Program-made: the position numbers and the translations under genes | Origin: Phallusia fumigata | Taxonomy: Eukaryota; Chordata; Ascidiacea; Phlebobranchia; Ascidiidae | Reading direction: 5' to 3' | Assembly (NCBI GenBank): GCA_008931825.1 | Contig: QXVZ01033119.1 | Location: 1-33,350 of the forward strand | DNA length: 33,350 bases | Shown here: in pieces, positions 24,401 through 30,400 of the stretch | Layout: each line of letters begins with the position of its first letter | How positions within the stretch are numbered: position 1 is the first letter of the stretch | The notes under the pieces: model-generated | The model's database searches: none | Seen by the model: the letters and a program-made list of their open reading frames with translations, nothing else | Told to the model about the DNA's origin: nothing

Positions 24401-27400
24401 AAAGCCATTTTAACAACAACAAAACAATATTACTTACTGTAGCTACCAGGCCTGGACCCAAATCAACGTAAAGAGTCTCTCCTTTAAACAAAACCCGCAC
24501 ACTTTCGATGATTAGTTGGTCAAAACTGTCACGTGACGCCCTGACTGTGACGTCAAACCAGCGCGGGTCGAGCTTGTAGGCCTTCGCGACACGCGACACG
24601 CTGTATGTGCAGTCCGCTGTAAGCGACGCGGTGTTGTTTCCATCGAAGTTGTTGAAAATGACGTTGTCGTTTGTAGAGCAAATTCCGATTTCTGTAAAAA
24701 ATTGCGAATTTGGGTTTTCTGTCGGGGCAAATCTAAAATCTTATAATTTTTGTCAAAAATAAGAAAAAGGTTTAGATATTGCAAAATAAATGTCTGTTTA
24801 GAATGAGATGAGTGACTGATTGATGTACTAACCCAAAAATGTTTTTTTGCAATTCAATAAAACATTAATGTCAGAGAACTTTTTTATTTTTAATGATACT
24901 CTTAAGTCCGTGTCTTGAGGATAAATTTGAAATTATTGCCTAATGGTATTTTATCAACCAAAGTTTATATTACATTTTCCTTTAGACGTTATCATTGAAA
25001 CACAGGCAAATACAAAATCGAACTGTTGCCATTGAAACAACGGACAACGGATTTACAAACCCAAAGGTTGGCATCCAAGTTTTCCCGCCAAATCCACCGA
25101 GCACGTTTCGTTGCCATCGCAACCAGCTTCCAGACATTCAGCTTCTTGGTTCACACACGTACACAATTCACTACAGTCTGATGTAAAGAACGACTCGCCT
25201 ATCTAAATGACAACGTGTAAAAGTGCAACCCTTAATCAGTGTATTTGAAGGGTCCAACTTCAACCTCATTTGGTTGTGTTTTTGAACAGGACTTAACCTG
25301 CCCGTTAGTCGGAAAAGACTTGATACTACGTTACAATTTCCACAGCATTAAAAGCTTATGGACAGATAGAAAACGATACTTGACAGTCGGGGCCTCAAAG
25401 AAAAATTTACAAACCCATATGGCCCTAATACAAAAAAACAAATGGATGATTTATTATTTTTTGTGTGTTAAACTTCAACAAACATAAAAGATTATTTAAA
25501 ATAAACCAGTTTTCAAGTAATGTATCAATAAGAAACACGATTCTGTGCCTCCAGGCCTATATGACAGTACCAAAAACTCGACCCTGAAAATGGTTGTCTT
25601 TCCTGAAATTTTCCAAAATTAAAAATTCTTTTTCGAATGAATTGAACAAACACTGATATCCCACCTCGTAATATTTTCCCTCCAATTCGCACCCGCACTC
25701 TGATGAAAGCACGCACTTCTTGCCGGACAGCAGGTACCCGTCATCACATACGCAACCTAGACGCGAAAAAGGGATGTTCCAGTTTACCAAGATACTCACT
25801 GCTGCCAAAAGTTATGACAAGTTAACAAAATTACCAAAAAAAGAAAACTTAGTGTCTTTATCAGTAAAGCGCCACATCATTAAGAGAACTTTATCACCAA
25901 AACATTTTTATTGCTAGATATTAAGACATAAGCCTTTCTAAAAAGAAGTTATTACTGTGAACTGACCTTCGACGCATACATCTGGACACTTGGTGTCAGC
26001 CAAGGGGTCAAGGCATGTCTTCGGGCATCCGTTAGTGCATGAATCGTACTTCGAATTTGCTGGACAACGGCTGTCGACTGAGGGAAATAATCAAAATGAT
26101 TAAAGCTAGAGCAAAAAATATCCTAACATTCAGTATTAAAATTGTATTGAGTTTTGGTAACAAGTGAGAGTATATAAGTAACTGAGTCACACAACTCATA
26201 ATTTCGCATATATAGCCTACCGATTTTACAGTAGGTCATCCAGTCGATTTGGAATCCTTTTGCTTGACAGGCTTTAGCAAATGACGCAAGATTGCCTTCG
26301 ATTGCGTAATTCTTTCCCTGATTCATGCAAGCGTCGAAACGGCAATCCTGTGTAAACAAAAATCATTTAAAATTAAGTAAAATAATAAAGAATTAGAGCA
26401 TATACATTGAGACATAGGTGTTAAGTCTACAATATTACAAATAGGAAAGTAAAACGAACGCGTCAGATTTACTCTGGCCAACGCGCCTGATTAAAATACT
26501 AAGGCTTATACATAATAGCCTAAAAAGTGGGTAAAGTTACACCAAATCTTGGTAATGATTTCGCCAACAACAGCCAAAGACACTATATTCGTTTTTTTTA
26601 TTTTGTTAACTCACCCCAATATACGGTGTAGGGTCAATGATCTTCTGACAAGGACCAAATACCGAGTTTGGGTCTCCCATGACGTCACAGCCACAAATAC
26701 CAGCTGTGAATCCTTCGGTTTCGCAAGGCGGAAGAGGTTCACCAGTAACACAACTGTACAAAGAAAAGATTTGTAAATTCATGCAATCGACACATATGCC
26801 AGTAAAATATTGATTTTGAAGTTGTGCGCTTTAAAAACACATGCTACAACATTTAAGAAAATGACTTTGTGTTTTATGGGCAACCGCCACATGCGCTCGT
26901 AATTTTGTCTGTCTTTAACATTGGGATAGTATAGTTCTTTTGAACGCAATTGTAATTTTGAATAGGGACGCATCGAGGCATATATAACAAAGCATTTAGG
27001 AAAATATATTTGTGTGATTCTAGACGCGATTGTCACATCTGTAGCCTACGTAATTTCATGTTTCTTGTAATTTCGTTGACACAAATGTAAATTAAATAAA
27101 GACACATTAGGACATACGAAATAACATTCTATTTTGACCTCCTATGCGAAGCGGCATACTATTTTTCATACTTGTAATTCCGATTCTATGTTGACAATTC
27201 ATATTTAATTACTTTCTGTATGTTAAAATACTCACTTTAATGGACTTCCGGTTAGCGCAAGTGATTTCCCTCGGTCAGCATCAGATAATCCGCCGGAATC
27301 GTCACTTGGGTCGCCGTTGTAATTTCCCACCAATCCTGACAATAAGGTTGGTTGAAAACTTTAATAACCCAAAATGAAATGGTTTTTGGTTCTATGTACA

Positions 27401-30400
27401 AGCCAATTGTCAGTTTTTGTTATTTGTATCCTCGGCCATCTGTGTTATGCGCATAGGGTGTCCGTAGTCGAAATACGTTAGATTATTTTTTTCTTAGAAT
27501 TCAGTATAGTTCAACTTATCGGGTTAAACTAGGATGGAGCAATGCCAGTTGAGTTTCTTGCTCAGGGAAACACTAGTGACCGAGATGGGATTAGATCCTT
27601 CAACCTCGCGAGTACAAGGCTGTCACGCTAAACACTAGGCACCCTGGCGGCCACATATGTTAGAACTAAAAGGTTCAGAAACTATTACAAATGGATTTAA
27701 AACCACATAAAAAATCTATAACATAATGAAATAAGATTTAAACGTGTTCTTCTCCACAACAATATTCACGATAGTAATTCTCACCACAAATGAGTTGTTC
27801 CTGCTTATTTCTTCCAAATAATTTCATGTGTGCAACAAGCACCTAACACGAGAGCAACAACCAACTTACCATCCGTGCATCCGTGGTACTGAGAAGGAAG
27901 ATGGATTTGGAATAAGAAAACTCCATCATACTCCAAAGTAGCCCCGTTCTTATGTGTGATTTTCACGGATAAACCAGAATTTCTGATCCGCACCTTCCCG
28001 TCCTTGCTGACATACGGGAGACTCACAAGAGCGTCGTTGACCTAAGAAAAAAGTTGCGTTTTACCTAAAGCAGTGATTCCCAACCTCGGGCACGCAAAGG
28101 GCTTTTAAGCAGTAAGCAAGAACCTTTTTTTCTTCTTTTCTTTTTGAAAAAAACTGCATTTATAGATTTTGCTTTTGCTTGGGTTCTGTTTGTAAATTCC
28201 TGCATTTCCGTATAATTTAACTTATCCGTGTACTTTTGTGATCAAATTTGTCTCATTAGACTAATATAAGTCATGCCAGTTTATAGAACAACATGATACG
28301 CGGTGGCAGAAGAGGCCAACCTAGCGGTATTTGGGTAAAATAAGCTTGCTAACTACAAACGCAAGGCATAATGAATAAGGTAATTTAACAGATAATGTTC
28401 TTGTCAACAAAGTTTTCTAATTCTTTAGTTTTAAGCTTGCTTGTAGTAGGGATGTTTGCTGTAGTTAAGCAGTGTAATTATACGTTACAAGGATTGTGAT
28501 GGTTACATTGCATTTGAAACATGTTGCGAAAATATCGCGGCAACTCTTGGTTAAGATCAAAGTACAAAAAATCTTCACATAAAAGTAAGAGCGCCACATG
28601 GTGGTGAATCGAACCATAACTGACAATGATGTTTCTAAACTAACTACTACGACTCACCAAGACTTCCTCGTCCCTTCGAAGTTGTATGGTGAGTGAGGAT
28701 CCAATCTCGACAACCGCTCTTGCAACGTAGTAAGGTGAAATATGGTTGTGGGGGTCGTTGATGATCTGGAAAACGTAACATGAGCCATGGTTAGGTCATA
28801 CCAAACCGTTAGATCTTCAAATAACAGACTACTGGCATACTTCTGTGGTCCCCACTTTTGTGTTAGACTAGATAAGTTTAAACACCATTAAAATTATACA
28901 GAATATCACCATAACCTGTCCAAAACGGGAGTAGCTGTCCAAAACCAAACACCTAAACACTAAAAATCATGAACTTATGGCTGACCACGTCCGAAATGCC
29001 GGTATCCTGTCGCTTTGACCTTCGACCTTCGACCTTACAGATTAATGTTTTACGTAACCACTTACCGTGACCGACAAACTGTCCACGTGACTGCAGTTGA
29101 CCTTGAGCAAGGGATAAGAGCAAGAACCCACGAAATCAATTTGTCTTCCGTCAAGGGTTTGATAATGAAAGTCACCTTTTGACGCACACACCGCCTTCTG
29201 GTTCGCATCTGCGCAAGTAAAAAGTCAGTAACAAACTCTTGTACCCAGTGTTTCGTAAATTTTTTTCGATGAGACGCCTTTGAAAAAGCTGGTTGGACTT
29301 TCGATGCACCAGTGATAAAAAATAATTAAGAAGCTTTTTGCAAAAGCTGTATTTATTGATACAAAAGCAGTTAAGCTACGAAACGAAATTTTATGCGACC
29401 CAATTGGCTTTTAGCAAAAATATCTTTATGTGACAATAAATGCTGTCAACTTTTATGCACATTTTAATGCACGATAGTTCAATATTGGGAGCGATAAGAA
29501 AAACAAAACCACAAAAGAAACCAATGACTTTCTGACAAAAAACAGGCGGCCTACAAGTTGGAAAATATTGCCCTAACCCAGTTTACCGTCAGCTGATGGC
29601 CTGGCAAAATGTCATGTTTAAAGCCAATAAATAAAGGCTATTCAAGTTAAAGGGCCAGAATTGTTCGCTACCTGTCGCATCACAAAGATTTTCCGCAACC
29701 TTCCTGGCCAGCTCTTCCAAGTCATCAAAGTCATCAACTTGATGCGCGAACTTCTCACTTGGCTCTGACGCGATCTCCACCAGTTCTCGCTCCTCTATGA
29801 CGTCACCAACGCCGATCGCCATCACTGTGGCGTGTTCACGAAGCATGGCGGCCGCATTGTCTACGTCATCCAGCGACGGCCCGTCCGCAACCAACACGAC
29901 AACTGCTGGAGCGTCGTGTCGCTTTCCCGACAGCGCTGATTGGACCATGAGGTCACGTGATACGGTGGCGAGAGCCAATCCGGTGTTGGTGCCGCCGCCG
30001 GGATAGGGAATGTTGGTTATGGCGTTGAAAAGTCCAAGTTTTGTGTCGTAGGCATCAAACCCCCATAAAACTTGGGCGGTCCGGCTGTACCTAACCACAG
30101 CGACTTGTACCGCCGCCGCACTGACGTCATAATTGTCGATGACGCCAGTGATGAACTGCTTAACGAGGGGGAACCTGGCCGCACCGATGGAAGAACTGGT
30201 GTCGATGACGAAGACTATGTCGGCCACCATCGTGTTGCGGCATGGGACTGGAATTGAAAAAATATCAGAGAGTTAATGCAGTGTTTCTCAACCAGTGTTC
30301 AGTTAGCTATGCTCTGGGGTGCCGTGATCAATTTACTAGATTTTTGCAGGAAATTAAGTAATACCTATGATGGTGAATAATGCTTGCATAATAGATTGGC

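Noticed and set aside
25525-25808. GAG|GTGGGA as the donor of exon 16
   Set aside because: It looks like a better local donor, but it would end in phase 0 and break the frame with exon 17, which starts in phase 1. T|GTTTGT 10 nt downstream keeps the frame.
29014-29036. Three tandem GACCTTC-type heptamers, resembling nuclear receptor half-sites
   Set aside because: Only three units, in an intron next to an exon, without supporting context. Likely chance or slippage.
29797-30257. Plus-strand open frames opposite VWA1
   Set aside because: Antisense shadows of a GC-rich exon with few stops; the minus strand has the full VWA domain.
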